Position numbers and translations under genes: made by a program. Source: Porphyromonas gingivalis ATCC 33277 (lineage in GTDB: Bacteria; Bacteroidota; Bacteroidia; Bacteroidales; Porphyromonadaceae). Taken from it: a stretch of 64,000 bases of DNA. The notes under the pieces were generated by a model. The model was not told the DNA's origin. It worked only from the letters and a program-made list of their open reading frames with translations, and ran no database searches. Shown one piece after another: positions 7,400-16,929 of this stretch (positions are counted from its first letter, which is position 1; each line of letters starts with the position of its first letter). The stretch spans positions 1-64,000 of the forward strand of contig NC_010729.1 in NCBI RefSeq assembly GCF_000010505.1, given 5' to 3'.

Positions 7400-9979
7400 A
7401 TGGCATACGACTTTACACAAACATTCCGCAACAGCCTGGAGTACAGCTATCAGGAAGCAACCCGTCTCGGCGTCGTAGCCGTGACGCAGGATATGCTCGT
7501 ACTCGGTATCATTCGCGACGGAGACAATGGCGCGATCGACATCATGCGGCACTATGGGATCAACTTGTACGAACTCAAACGGTTGATCGAGTTGGAAGCC
7601 ATCGCCGAGAGTTTGCCTGCTTCGCCTGAGGGATTGCCCATCTTCACCCCTTCGGCTCGGGAGGCTATCGATGATGCCACAGACATCTGTGCCGACATGG
7701 AGGACGAGGCCGTCAGCCCGGTCCATCTGTTGCTGAGTATCCTCAACTCGACACAGGAGAGCTTAGTACAAAAGATATTTATGAAACAAGGTATAAAATA
7801 CGACACCATCCTGTCGGATTACTTCGGACAGCGCAACCCCTCCGAAGGGAAGTCTCCCTCCGAAATGGAGATCCTCGACGGGTACCAAGACAACGACTTC
7901 GACGACGAAGAGGACGAATCCTCTCCGCCTTCCGGAAATAGCGGGACAGGCGGAGGCTCCGGCGACGCCCCCGAACAGAATACCGGCGGAGGTGATACTA
8001 CCACCACGACACGGAGTGGAGGCGACACGCCTGCACTGGACACCTTCGGCACCGACATCACTGCCATGGCGGCAGCAGGCAAGCTCGACCCGGTAGTGGG
8101 TCGGGAGCAGGAGATCGAAAGGGTGATACAGATACTCAGCCGGCGCAAAAAGAACAATCCGGTGCTCATCGGCGAACCCGGTGTGGGCAAGAGTGCCATC
8201 GTGGAAGGACTGGCCGAACGCATCGTGAACAGGAAGGTGAGCCGTATTCTTTTCGACAAGCGGATCATCAGCCTCGATTTGGCTCAGATGGTAGCCGGCA
8301 CCAAATATCGCGGACAGTTCGAAGAGCGGTTGAAAGCCGTGCTCGACGAGCTGAAGAAGAATCCGCAGATCATCCTCTTCATCGACGAGATACATACCAT
8401 CGTGGGAGCAGGCTCTGCAGCCGGATCGATGGATACGGCCAATATGCTCAAACCCGCTCTTGCCCGTGGACAGGTACAGTGCATCGGAGCCACTACGCTG
8501 GATGAGTATCGTAAGAACATAGAAAAGGACGGAGCACTCGAACGCCGCTTCCAGAAGGTGCCGATAGCCCCCTCGACTGCAGAAGAAACGCTGACCATCC
8601 TGCAAAACATCAAAGAGAAATACGAGGACTATCACGGTGTACGCTATACGGACGAAGCGATCAAAGCGGCAGTGGAACTGACCGATCGCTATGTATCCGA
8701 TCGCTTCTTCCCCGATAAGGCAATAGATGCCATGGACGAGGCCGGCGCGAGCGTCCATATCACCAATGTGGTGGCTCCGAAAGAAATCGAGATACTGGAG
8801 GCCGAATTGGCATCGGTGCGAGAGAACAAGCTCTCGGCCGTAAAGGCTCAGAACTACGAGCTGGCTGCCTCCTTCCGCGATCAGGAGCGGCGCACTCAGC
8901 AGCAGATAGCGGAAGAGAAGAAAAAATGGGAAGAGCAGATGTCCAAGCACCGCGAGACGGTGGACGAGAATGTAGTGGCGCACGTAGTGGCGTTGATGAC
9001 AGGCGTTCCGGCTGAGCGGCTGAGCACGGGCGAAGGCGAACGTCTGCGCACGATGGCAGATGATCTCAAGACCAAAGTAGTAGGTCAGGACACAGCCATC
9101 GAAAAGATGGTGCGTGCCATCCAGCGCAATCGTCTGGGACTTCGCAATGAAAAGAAACCGATCGGTTCTTTCCTTTTCCTCGGCCCCACGGGGGTAGGCA
9201 AGACCTATTTGGCCAAGAAGCTCGCCGAATACCTGTTCGAGGATGAGAATGCCATGATCAGGGTGGATATGAGCGAGTATATGGAGAAGTTCTCCGTATC
9301 GCGTCTCGTGGGTGCCCCTCCGGGATATGTGGGCTATGAAGAAGGCGGCCAACTGACGGAGCGCGTAAGACGCAAACCCTATTCCGTAGTTCTCTTGGAT
9401 GAGATCGAAAAGGCGCATGCCGATGTCTTCAATCTGCTCTTACAGGTGATGGACGAAGGTCAGCTGACCGACAGTCTGGGACGGCGCGTGAATTTCAAGA
9501 ACACCGTGATCATCATCACCTCCAATGTGGGTACACGCCAGCTCAAAGACTTCGGGCAGGGTATCGGGTTCCGTTCGGAAAAAGACGAGGAAGCGAACAA
9601 GGAGCATAGCCGTTCCGTGATCCAAAAAGCTCTGAACAAGACGTTCAGCCCCGAATTTCTCAACCGTTTGGACGATATCATCCTCTTCGACCAACTGGGC
9701 AAGACGGAGATTCGCCGGATGGTGGACATAGAGCTTAAAGCCGTCTTGGCGCGCATCCATCGTGCCGGATACGACCTCGTCCTTACCGATGAAGCCAAGG
9801 ATGTGATAGCGACGAAGGGATACGACCTCCAATACGGAGCACGACCGCTCAAGCGCACACTCCAGAACGAAGTGGAGGATCGCCTCACGGATCTTATCCT
9901 CTCCGGACAGATCGAGAAAGGGCAGACGCTTACGCTCTCTGCTCGCGATGGCGAGATCATCGTACAAGAACAAGCATAA
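7400..9979 (+). CDS. clpC: ClpC/ClpB-type AAA+ chaperone-unfoldase
   Basis: This 859-residue HSP100 protein uses ATP to unfold proteins, usually for delivery to ClpP. An N-terminal Clp-N repeat domain (about 1-145) is followed by an acidic and Gly/Ser/Thr-rich linker (about 155-210). The first AAA+ domain has Walker A GEPGVGKS at 258-265, and the second has GPTGVGKT at 595-602. A short coiled middle segment with a UVR-like stretch (about 470-510) is shorter than in ClpB, favouring ClpC. The C-terminal D2-small domain is intact. The long low-complexity linker is unusual for the family. The gene is monocistronic with a terminator 32 bp downstream. Confidence 0.95.
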   Translation: MAYDFTQTFRNSLEYSYQEATRLGVVAVTQDMLVLGIIRDGDNGAIDIMRHYGINLYELKRLIELEAIAESLPASPEGLPIFTPSAREAIDDATDICADMEDEAVSPVHLLLSILNSTQESLVQKIFMKQGIKYDTILSDYFGQRNPSEGKSPSEMEILDGYQDNDFDDEEDESSPPSGNSGTGGGSGDAPEQNTGGGDTTTTTRSGGDTPALDTFGTDITAMAAAGKLDPVVGREQEIERVIQILSRRKKNNPVLIGEPGVGKSAIVEGLAERIVNRKVSRILFDKRIISLDLAQMVAGTKYRGQFEERLKAVLDELKKNPQIILFIDEIHTIVGAGSAAGSMDTANMLKPALARGQVQCIGATTLDEYRKNIEKDGALERRFQKVPIAPSTAEETLTILQNIKEKYEDYHGVRYTDEAIKAAVELTDRYVSDRFFPDKAIDAMDEAGASVHITNVVAPKEIEILEAELASVRENKLSAVKAQNYELAASFRDQERRTQQQIAEEKKKWEEQMSKHRETVDENVVAHVVALMTGVPAERLSTGEGERLRTMADDLKTKVVGQDTAIEKMVRAIQRNRLGLRNEKKPIGSFLFLGPTGVGKTYLAKKLAEYLFEDENAMIRVDMSEYMEKFSVSRLVGAPPGYVGYEEGGQLTERVRRKPYSVVLLDEIEKAHADVFNLLLQVMDEGQLTDSLGRRVNFKNTVIIITSNVGTRQLKDFGQGIGFRSEKDEEANKEHSRSVIQKALNKTFSPEFLNRLDDIILFDQLGKTEIRRMVDIELKAVLARIHRAGYDLVLTDEAKDVIATKGYDLQYGARPLKRTLQNEVEDRLTDLILSGQIEKGQTLTLSARDGEIIVQEQA

Positions 9980-10011
9980 CAACTTTCTCTACCTTTTACT
10001 CTCTTTCGAGC

Positions 10012-10063
10012 GAAGGAGACGACAACGGAAGCAAAGCTTCTTTTGTCCGTCTCCTTCCTTTTT
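10012..10063 (+). terminator. Terminator of clpC
   Basis: The stem GAAGGAGACG (10012-10021) / CGTCTCCTTC (10048-10057) is extended inward by a bulged ACAA/TTGT and followed by a run of T. Confidence 0.8.
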
Positions 10064-10118
10064 CTTGTAGAAGGGAAGGCTCGGATTCGGCCACCATTTT
10101 TATGTACATTTGTAGGGT

Positions 10119-13100
10119 ATGAAACGATTTCTTTTCTCCGCCATCACAATACTCTCTCTCTCGGTGCTGTACACAGCTACGGCACCGGCCCGCACGAACA
10201 TGGGTGCCATGCATGCCCAGCAGTCCAAAGACTATCCCTTTCTCCTCTTCGGGGGAGTCGAGAGCAAAGATGTCAAACGCTGGGTTGACGACCGCATGAA
10301 GGCTATGAGCACGGAGGAAAAAGTAGGCCAACTGCTCATGCCGGTCGTCTATCCCTCTTTACAGGAAGAAAAAGTAAAGCAAGCCGAACAGCTGGTGCGC
10401 ACCTGCCACATCGGGGGCATACTCTTCCAAAAGGGTACACTCTCGGAGCAATACACGATGACTCGCCGCTTGCAGGAAGCAGCCGGCACCCCTCTCCTCA
10501 TAGCACTGGACGGTGAGTGGGGTTTGCACATGCGTCTGAAAGATGCCCCACGCTTCCCTCGCAATATGGGCTTGGGACACCAAAAAGACAATCAGCTCCT
10601 CTACAACTATGGTCGGGAGGTAGCGCGCCAATGCCGGCTGATGGGGATTCATATCAATTTTGCCCCGGTGCTGGACGTGAACAACAATCCGAAGAACCCC
10701 GTTATCGGCACGCGCAGCTTCGGCGACAACCCACGCCGAGTAGCAGAAAGAGGGATTGCCTATGCACAAGGATTGGAGGATGGAGGTGTGATGGCCGTGG
10801 CCAAGCATTTCCCCGGACACGGCAATACCACAGAGGACTCGCACAAGACCTTGCCCACGGTCTTTGCCTCCCGAGAGGAATTGGAGAATACTGAATTGTT
10901 CCCCTTCAAAGAGTTTTTCCGAGCCGGTCTCAGCGGAGTGATGACCGCTCACCTCAATGTTCCGGCTTTGGAAGCAAAGAAAAATACGCCCTCCTCCCTC
11001 AGTCATGCCATTTGCACCGATCTGCTCCGGCAGGAAATGGGTTTCAAGGGGCTGATCTTTACGGACGGATTGGCCATGCAGGGAGTACAGACAGCCGGTT
11101 CTCAACCGATCTCCGTCCGTGCCATATTGGCCGGCAATGACATCCTCCTCGGTCCGGTGGACCCGGTCAAGACTTTCTCCGAGGTGCTGGCCGCAGTGGA
11201 AGACAGAACGATAAGCAAAGAATTGCTGGACGAGAAATGTCGCAAAATTCTGGCCTTCAAGTATGCGCTCATCATTTGTAAGGGAATATCCAAGGAGGTG
11301 CCGGCAGAGGAAGTGGTACGACAGGTAAACAACCGTGAAGCGGAACGGATGTCGGAAGATCTTTGGCGGGCGTCCATTACGATTCTCAAAAACAAGAAGC
11401 AGTTCCTCCCCCTCTCGGAGGAAAACCGTGTTGCATGCGTCAATCTGGATGGTGCAGCCTCCAATACTTTTACACAAGAGCTGGGGCTTACGAGCAAGGA
11501 CTGCTATTCCTATGCCAAGGGCAGCAACAGTACACGTACACAAGAGTTGCTCTCCAAACTCAAGGGGTACGATGCTGTGATCGTCACAGTTCGACATACA
11601 CAGCCGGACTGGGCAGGAACGTTTCTCCACCGGCTGACGGAACAAAACCACACTGCCATCGTCTTCTTCACATCGCCCTATGTAGCCGACAGGATTCCGG
11701 TGGCTATGGACAAAGCACGGGCTATAGTCGTGGCATATGAAAACGTAAAGGAGGCTGCTCGAATGGCAGCCTACAAGATTCGGGACAGAGTTGTGGTATC
11801 CTCGGGCGGTGGGATCCCGGTCGTTCAGGAAGAGGAGGGCACTGATCCGACAGCGAACATGATGCCGCCGACCGAATTGTCGTCCGGCCTCATCCCGATG
11901 CCGGCGGTAGACCGCATAGCGAAAGAAGCCCTAAGGCAAGGGGCTTTCCCCGGTTGTCGTATCCTCGCTGTCCATCGAGACAAGGTGGTATATGACAAAA
12001 GCTTCGGCACTCTCGACGGATCGGCACGTGGAGGCAAGGTATCTTCTTCCACCATCTACGACTTGGCATCCGTCACCAAGGTCGTAGCCACTACTCCGGC
12101 TGTGATGCTATTGGTTCAGGATGGAAAATTGAAGCTCTCCGACCGGCTCGGAACGCTATTGCCTCGTTTTGCCCGAACAGACCTCAAAGACATCACCGTA
12201 CAGCAGCTTCTACTTCATGAAGCAGGCCTTCGGCCATCGATCAATTTCTACGAATCTCTGATAGACAGTAGCAGTTTGGACGGCAAGTTGCTCTCTCCCC
12301 GGCGGAGTTCGGGATGGGTTCGAGTAGATACCAATATGTGGGGCAATCCATTCTTCGGATTTCGCTCCGATTTGGTTTCCGGGCAATTTCGGCCGGACTA
12401 TCCGTTTCGTTTTTCTTCCAATCTGTATCTATCGAAAGAGGTCAAAGAAATTGTCCTCAATACCATCGCTTCTACCCCTCGTAATGGAGTCGGACGCTAC
12501 AAGTATTCGGATCTGGGGTTTATCCTGCTACAGCAAATTGTGGAAAAAGTATCGGGCAAGAGCTTGAACGTCTTTGTCGAAGAACGTATATTCCGCCCCA
12601 TCGGAGCCGGTTCGCTCGGTTATCTTCCACTCGATAAATATTCCGTTTCGCGCATTGCACCGGCACAGAACGACAAATTTCTACGTAAAAGCATCGTCCG
12701 CGGTACCGTGGACGACGAAGCTGCTGCATGCCTCGGAGGTATATCGGGCAATGCAGGTGTTTTCGGCACTGCGGAGGACGTTGCCCGTGTACTGGACATG
12801 TTCATTCATGAAGGCACTTACAAAGGCCACAGAATCATCGATCAAAAGATCTTCCGACTGTTCATAACGACTCATGGCAAGGGCAACAGGCGTTGTCTCG
12901 GATTTGACAAAGGCCGGGCGAGTATGGCAGAATCGGCGTCAGGCTCCACCTACGGGCACACAGGGTTTACCGGCACATGCGTTTGGGTCGATCCCGAGAA
13001 CGAACTTATCTTTGTATTCCTTTCCAATCGGACTTACCCCAATCGGCTGAACAAGACACTGATGACGGCAAGCATACGCCCCAGACTGCATCAAGCAATA

Positions 13101-13130
13101 TACGAGGCTTTGGGAATAGCGGAGCAATGA
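10119..13130 (+). CDS. GH3 beta-N-acetylglucosaminidase fused to a serine beta-lactamase-like domain
   Basis: This is a 1003-residue exported protein with an N-terminal signal peptide (about 1-24). Residues about 50-390 are a NagZ-type GH3 domain with the motif KHFPGHGNTTEDSH (K229, H230), where the His in DSH is the catalytic acid/base in NagZ enzymes. A middle GH3 C-like domain spans about 400-590. Residues about 620-990 form a class C beta-lactamase/esterase fold with SVTK (S651, K654), the nucleophile and base, and a YSD-like second motif in YKYSDLG. The fusion suggests joint removal of muropeptide sugars and ester or amide groups during cell-wall recycling. The lactamase domain's substrate is unknown. 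A TACATTTG box ends only 7 bp before the ATG. Confidence 0.92.
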   Translation: MKRFLFSAITILSLSVLYTATAPARTNMGAMHAQQSKDYPFLLFGGVESKDVKRWVDDRMKAMSTEEKVGQLLMPVVYPSLQEEKVKQAEQLVRTCHIGGILFQKGTLSEQYTMTRRLQEAAGTPLLIALDGEWGLHMRLKDAPRFPRNMGLGHQKDNQLLYNYGREVARQCRLMGIHINFAPVLDVNNNPKNPVIGTRSFGDNPRRVAERGIAYAQGLEDGGVMAVAKHFPGHGNTTEDSHKTLPTVFASREELENTELFPFKEFFRAGLSGVMTAHLNVPALEAKKNTPSSLSHAICTDLLRQEMGFKGLIFTDGLAMQGVQTAGSQPISVRAILAGNDILLGPVDPVKTFSEVLAAVEDRTISKELLDEKCRKILAFKYALIICKGISKEVPAEEVVRQVNNREAERMSEDLWRASITILKNKKQFLPLSEENRVACVNLDGAASNTFTQELGLTSKDCYSYAKGSNSTRTQELLSKLKGYDAVIVTVRHTQPDWAGTFLHRLTEQNHTAIVFFTSPYVADRIPVAMDKARAIVVAYENVKEAARMAAYKIRDRVVVSSGGGIPVVQEEEGTDPTANMMPPTELSSGLIPMPAVDRIAKEALRQGAFPGCRILAVHRDKVVYDKSFGTLDGSARGGKVSSSTIYDLASVTKVVATTPAVMLLVQDGKLKLSDRLGTLLPRFARTDLKDITVQQLLLHEAGLRPSINFYESLIDSSSLDGKLLSPRRSSGWVRVDTNMWGNPFFGFRSDLVSGQFRPDYPFRFSSNLYLSKEVKEIVLNTIASTPRNGVGRYKYSDLGFILLQQIVEKVSGKSLNVFVEERIFRPIGAGSLGYLPLDKYSVSRIAPAQNDKFLRKSIVRGTVDDEAAACLGGISGNAGVFGTAEDVARVLDMFIHEGTYKGHRIIDQKIFRLFITTHGKGNRRCLGFDKGRASMAESASGSTYGHTGFTGTCVWVDPENELIFVFLSNRTYPNRLNKTLMTASIRPRLHQAIYEALGIAEQ

Positions 13131-13177
13131 GACCGGAACAAAATAGAAACATACAATAGAGAGAAGGAGACAGAACT

Positions 13178-14206
13178 ATGATTTTTGGACATGGAGATGA
13201 AGGCATTACACCCTTATCAAGCGAAATAGTCAATTTCAGTACCACTGTCTGGACAGATGGCGATAAAGATCATCTGGAGAAACATCTGGTAGAAAACCTC
13301 AACTGTATTCGGCACTACCCCGAGCCGGATGCCGGTACGCTCAGGCAGATGCTTGCCAAGCGGAACAGCGTGGACAATAACGCCATACTTGTAACCAACG
13401 GACCCACGGCGGCCTTCTACCAAATAGCACAGGCTTTCAGAGGGAGCCGAAGCCTCATAGCCATTCCTTCTTTTGCCGAATATGAGGATGCTTGTCGGAT
13501 GTACGAGCACGAAGTCTGCTTCTATCCTTCTAATGAGGACATAGGCGAGGCTGATTTTTCCAATATGGATTTCTGCTGGCTTTGTAACCCGAATAATCCC
13601 GATGGCAGACTACTGCAGCGGACAGAGATCCTGCGTCTGCTCAACGATCATCCTGACACGACATTCATCCTCGACCAGTCCTATGTATCGTTTACGACCG
13701 AGGAAGTGATTCGTCCGGCCGACATCAAAGGACGAAAAAACCTTGTCATGGTCTATTCTTTCAGTCATGCCTATGGGATACCGGGGCTTCGCATCGGCTA
13801 TATCGTAGCCAATAAAGATTTTATGAAGCGTGTGGCGGCTTTCAGTACGCCGTGGGCGGTAAACGCACTGGCTATAGAGGCTGCCAAATTCATCCTTATC
13901 CATCCTGCACAATTCACTCTGCCGATCCGCAAGTGGCAACGCAATACGGTAGATTTTATCACAGCCCTGAATCGCCTCGATGGTGTAGAAGTACATCCCT
14001 CAGGCACCACGTTCTTCCTCCTTCGGCTCAAGAAAGGAACAGCGGCCGAACTGAAAAAATATATGCTGGAGGAATATAATATGCTGATTCGGGATGCTTC
14101 CAATTTCCGTGGTCTCGATGAATCCTACGTCCGAATCACCACGCAGCGACCTGCTCAGAACCAGCTTTTCATCAAAGCTCTGGAGACATTCCTCGAGAAA
14201 TACTAA
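13178..14206 (+). CDS. PLP-dependent class I/II aminotransferase, HisC/CobD-like
   Basis: This 342-residue fold-type I PLP enzyme resembles histidinol-phosphate aminotransferase and L-threonine-phosphate decarboxylase (CobD). Visible family signatures are NPNNPDG, then ILDQSYVSF, then SFSHAYGIPGLRIGY. The last normally holds the PLP lysine of HisC/CobD (S-x-x-K). Here the stretch reads SFSHAYGIPGLR, so histidine occupies the place where lysine is expected. This would be decisive for activity and should be checked in an alignment. No his or cob genes are adjacent. A ComB-like phosphatase gene starts 9 bp later, which points to a shared pathway. Confidence 0.82.
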   Translation: MIFGHGDEGITPLSSEIVNFSTTVWTDGDKDHLEKHLVENLNCIRHYPEPDAGTLRQMLAKRNSVDNNAILVTNGPTAAFYQIAQAFRGSRSLIAIPSFAEYEDACRMYEHEVCFYPSNEDIGEADFSNMDFCWLCNPNNPDGRLLQRTEILRLLNDHPDTTFILDQSYVSFTTEEVIRPADIKGRKNLVMVYSFSHAYGIPGLRIGYIVANKDFMKRVAAFSTPWAVNALAIEAAKFILIHPAQFTLPIRKWQRNTVDFITALNRLDGVEVHPSGTTFFLLRLKKGTAAELKKYMLEEYNMLIRDASNFRGLDESYVRITTQRPAQNQLFIKALETFLEKY

Positions 14207-14215
14207 GAATAGCAG

Positions 14216-14986
14216 ATGCTGCAGATCAGTCTCTGTCCTTCTCCTGTACTCTATCCATATTACAAGACGGAGCAAGAAGAGTACACGGTTGTCATCGTGG
14301 ATATCTTCCGTGCCGGTACCACCATCACGACGGCACTGATGAACGGTGCCGTAGGCATCATCCCGATTGCAACCGTTGAGGAGGCGGAAATCTATGCCGG
14401 GAACGGGTTCCTCGTAGGAGGCGAGCGAGGAACGAAGCGATTGCCTTTCGCTCGTTTCGGCAATGCTCCCGAAGAGTACACTCGCCAGGCGGTAGAGGGG
14501 AAACAGCTCGTACTATCGACGACCAACGGTACCCGCGCTGCCGACATAGCTGCCGGAGCCTTGCACGTTATTATCGGGGCTTTTATCAATCTGGAAGCTG
14601 TCGCTCGCTATTGTATCGCCAAGCAGAAGCCGGTCATGGTACTGGCTTCGGGCTGGCAAAACAGGATGAGTACGGAGGATTGCCTGTTCGCCGGTGCTTT
14701 GGCTGCTACGATTGTCCGGCTTGGAGAGGAGGTCATTTGCGAAGACGGAGCGTCAGTTTTCCAAGAACTCTGGGGTAACTACAATACACATGAGAAGCTG
14801 ACGGCCTACCTGAACGGTCGCGATCATTACGAACGCCTGCGCGCCAATAAATTGGAAAGAAGTGTTCCCTATTGCACTTCACTCAATCTCACAGAAATTG
14901 TTCCCGAACTGACCTTCAAAATTTCTGCCGCATCAACGGATTGCCCGGCTAACCGACTTTTCTTACCCGTCACTCCACCTTTCTAA
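14216..14986 (+). CDS. ComB-family 2-phosphosulfolactate phosphatase-like protein
   Basis: This 256-residue protein matches the ComB family, Mg2+-dependent phosphatases first described in coenzyme M synthesis (2-phosphosulfolactate to sulfolactate). Family traits visible are VVIVDIFRAGTTITTALMNGA near the N-terminus, GERG, LVLSTTNGTRA and TEDCLFAGALA. Coenzyme M synthesis is not expected in this organism, so the true substrate is open. Coupling to the PLP gene 9 bp upstream suggests a two-step conversion of a phosphorylated amino or hydroxy acid. After its TAA the same frame stays open for a further 67 codons to 15190, without a start codon of its own. Confidence 0.82.
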   Translation: MLQISLCPSPVLYPYYKTEQEEYTVVIVDIFRAGTTITTALMNGAVGIIPIATVEEAEIYAGNGFLVGGERGTKRLPFARFGNAPEEYTRQAVEGKQLVLSTTNGTRAADIAAGALHVIIGAFINLEAVARYCIAKQKPVMVLASGWQNRMSTEDCLFAGALAATIVRLGEEVICEDGASVFQELWGNYNTHEKLTAYLNGRDHYERLRANKLERSVPYCTSLNLTEIVPELTFKISAASTDCPANRLFLPVTPPF

Positions 14987-15570
14987 ACCATCCGAACAAA
15001 TCTTGTCGGAGTACGGCATCTTTTTTCACCGCAAACCATCCCTTTTCTCTCTACGCTCTCAGGCAATACCTTTTGGTACGAGATTGAAGATTATGCCGAG
15101 GAATACGAAGAAGTGTTGAAAAGCCGGTACGAAACACTTACAATCGTAGGCGTACGATGCACTCCTGCACGATGCAGGAGACCAGCGTAGGCGTACGGTG
15201 CTCATTGCAACATGCTAATTACCAGTACATTATGGCCAATTAAAGTAAAACGAGAACGACCTTGGAAATTTTCCCAATTTCGCGTCTTCAAAATTCGGTT
15301 TGCACCTTGTTTGAGAAGCTCAGGACTCAATAGCAGATCGATGACCTTGACTCTCCTTGTCGTATTTGAAAGGTCGTACTCCGTATCCTTGGACTCTTCC
15401 TTCTACAATTAGGATCTCTAACACATTAATTCGTGCTTATTCCGGACAGAACATCATCAGGCTTATATGTCTATGCGATTGCCCTGACTGTTATATTTCT
15501 TCACGGTCTTTTCTTTACTTTTGTTTCCGTTCCACGAAAGCGTTATCCAAGCGTGTAAGATCTGCACAGA
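14987..15570. other. Gap with a small hairpin and direct repeat, no clear gene
   Basis: An 8-bp stem (15162-15169 with 15173-15180, CTCCTGCA/TGCAGGAG) lies between two copies of GTAGGCGTACG followed by RTGC (about 15146 and 15189). The frame of the preceding ComB gene remains open to a TAG at 15188-15190. I see no convincing start or family in it. Short ORFs at 15212-15412 and 15357-15605 look random. Confidence 0.5.
15526..15533 (+). promoter_or_regulatory. Putative -7 box TACTTTTG of the response regulator operon
   Basis: TACTTTTG fits TAnnTTTG and lies 37 bp before the ATG at 15571. No good -33 partner is visible. Confidence 0.4.
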
Positions 15571-16920
15571 ATGAAGAAAAGCGGCAATATCATCGTGGTC
15601 GATGATAACAAACATGTACTGACGGCTTTGAAATTGCTCCTGACGGGGAGTTTCGAGACCGTGACGCTCCTACCTTCTCCCAAGACACTGCTTTCCACGA
15701 TCGTAGAGGTGCATCCGGATGTACTCCTGCTGGATATGAATTTTTCTACCGGCATCAATACGGGTAATGAAGGATTATATTGGCTGGATCAAGTTCGTAG
15801 CCGTTTCCCTGACCTCCCTGTGGTACTCTTTACCGCTTATGCGGACATTCGTCTGGCAGTGGAAGCCTTGAAGCGTGGAGCAAGCGATTTCGTAGTCAAG
15901 CCGTGGAACAACGCCGAGCTGTTGGAGTCGCTTCGTATGGCGATGAATAAGGCCGCAAGCACTCAAGTGACGGCTACACCTAAAGAAGGCGATTCGGTAT
16001 TTCTCGGCAAAAGCAAGGCCATGCGTGAGGTGTTGGAGCTGGCTGATCGTATCGGCGATACTGCAGCCCATGTCCTCATTACGGGTGAGAATGGTACCGG
16101 CAAGGGCGTTTTAGCCGAGTATATCCATGCCCGTTCTCCTCGTAGCCGGCAGCCGATGCTGACTGTGGATATGGGAGCTTTGAGCGAGACGCTGTTCGAG
16201 AGCGAACTGTTCGGCCATGTGAAAGGAGCCTTTACCGATGCCAAAAGCGATCGCGTCGGCAAGTTCGAGACGGCGTCCGGCGGCACGATCTTCATGGACG
16301 AGATAGGCAATCTGAGCCTTGCCTTGCAAGCCAAGTTGTTGGCTGTACTACAGCAAAAAGTGGTGACCCGTGTGGGCAGCAATACACCGATCCCTGTGGA
16401 TGTTCGTATCATCTCTGCCACGAATAGCGATTTGCCCCTCTCCGTGGCTGAAGGCCGGTTTCGAGAAGATTTGCTTTATCGTCTCAATACGATTCATATC
16501 GAGATGCCGCCGCTACGTCGTCGCAGGGAAGATATAGTGCCGATGGCCGTATTCTTCCTGCATCGTTATGCACGACAGTATGGAAAAGAGGTGCCGGAAT
16601 TGACTCCCGAAGCAGAGGCCCTACTCTCCGATTATCCGTGGCCGGGCAATGTGCGTGAGCTTCAGCATTGCATAGAGAAGGCTGTGATCCTTAGCCGTAG
16701 CAGTAGCCTTTCTGCTGCGGATCTGTCGTTGCCGAAGTCGGTCGATGCACATCCGACTGCTACCGGTGTAGCAAGCACTCCTCAGACGTTGGATGAAATG
16801 GAAAAGACCGCTATCGAGCAAGCCTTGGCACGAAACGGCAGCAACCTTTCGAATGTGGCAAGGGAATTAGGCATCAGCCGCCAGACTCTGTATAATAAGA
16901 TGAAACGCTACGGGCTGTAG
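15571..16920 (+). CDS. Sigma-54-dependent NtrC-family response regulator
   Basis: This 449-residue regulator has three domains. A receiver domain (about 1-125) has the phospho-acceptor D55 in LLLDMNF and the conserved Lys in VVKPWN. An AAA+ sigma-54 interaction domain (about 145-375) has Walker A GENGTGKG at 172-179 and the sigma-54 contact loop GAFTDA at 219-224. A Fis-type helix-turn-helix closes the protein with SRQTLYNKMKRYGL. It activates RpoN promoters when phosphorylated by the histidine kinase whose gene starts 9 bp downstream. Targets are unknown, and the outer-membrane protein gene at the end of the operon is an obvious candidate. Confidence 0.95.
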   Translation: MKKSGNIIVVDDNKHVLTALKLLLTGSFETVTLLPSPKTLLSTIVEVHPDVLLLDMNFSTGINTGNEGLYWLDQVRSRFPDLPVVLFTAYADIRLAVEALKRGASDFVVKPWNNAELLESLRMAMNKAASTQVTATPKEGDSVFLGKSKAMREVLELADRIGDTAAHVLITGENGTGKGVLAEYIHARSPRSRQPMLTVDMGALSETLFESELFGHVKGAFTDAKSDRVGKFETASGGTIFMDEIGNLSLALQAKLLAVLQQKVVTRVGSNTPIPVDVRIISATNSDLPLSVAEGRFREDLLYRLNTIHIEMPPLRRRREDIVPMAVFFLHRYARQYGKEVPELTPEAEALLSDYPWPGNVRELQHCIEKAVILSRSSSLSAADLSLPKSVDAHPTATGVASTPQTLDEMEKTAIEQALARNGSNLSNVARELGISRQTLYNKMKRYGL

Positions 16921-16929
16921 CCCTCTTCT

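Noticed and set aside
7763-9418. 551-codon frame on the strand opposite clpC
   Set aside because: It is a mirror of a strongly conserved AAA+ gene and has no protein-like motifs.
15005-15190. In-frame open stretch after the ComB-like stop codon
   Set aside because: The ComB-like protein is already full length and the stretch has no start or recognised domain; I treat it as chance or an old C-terminal extension.
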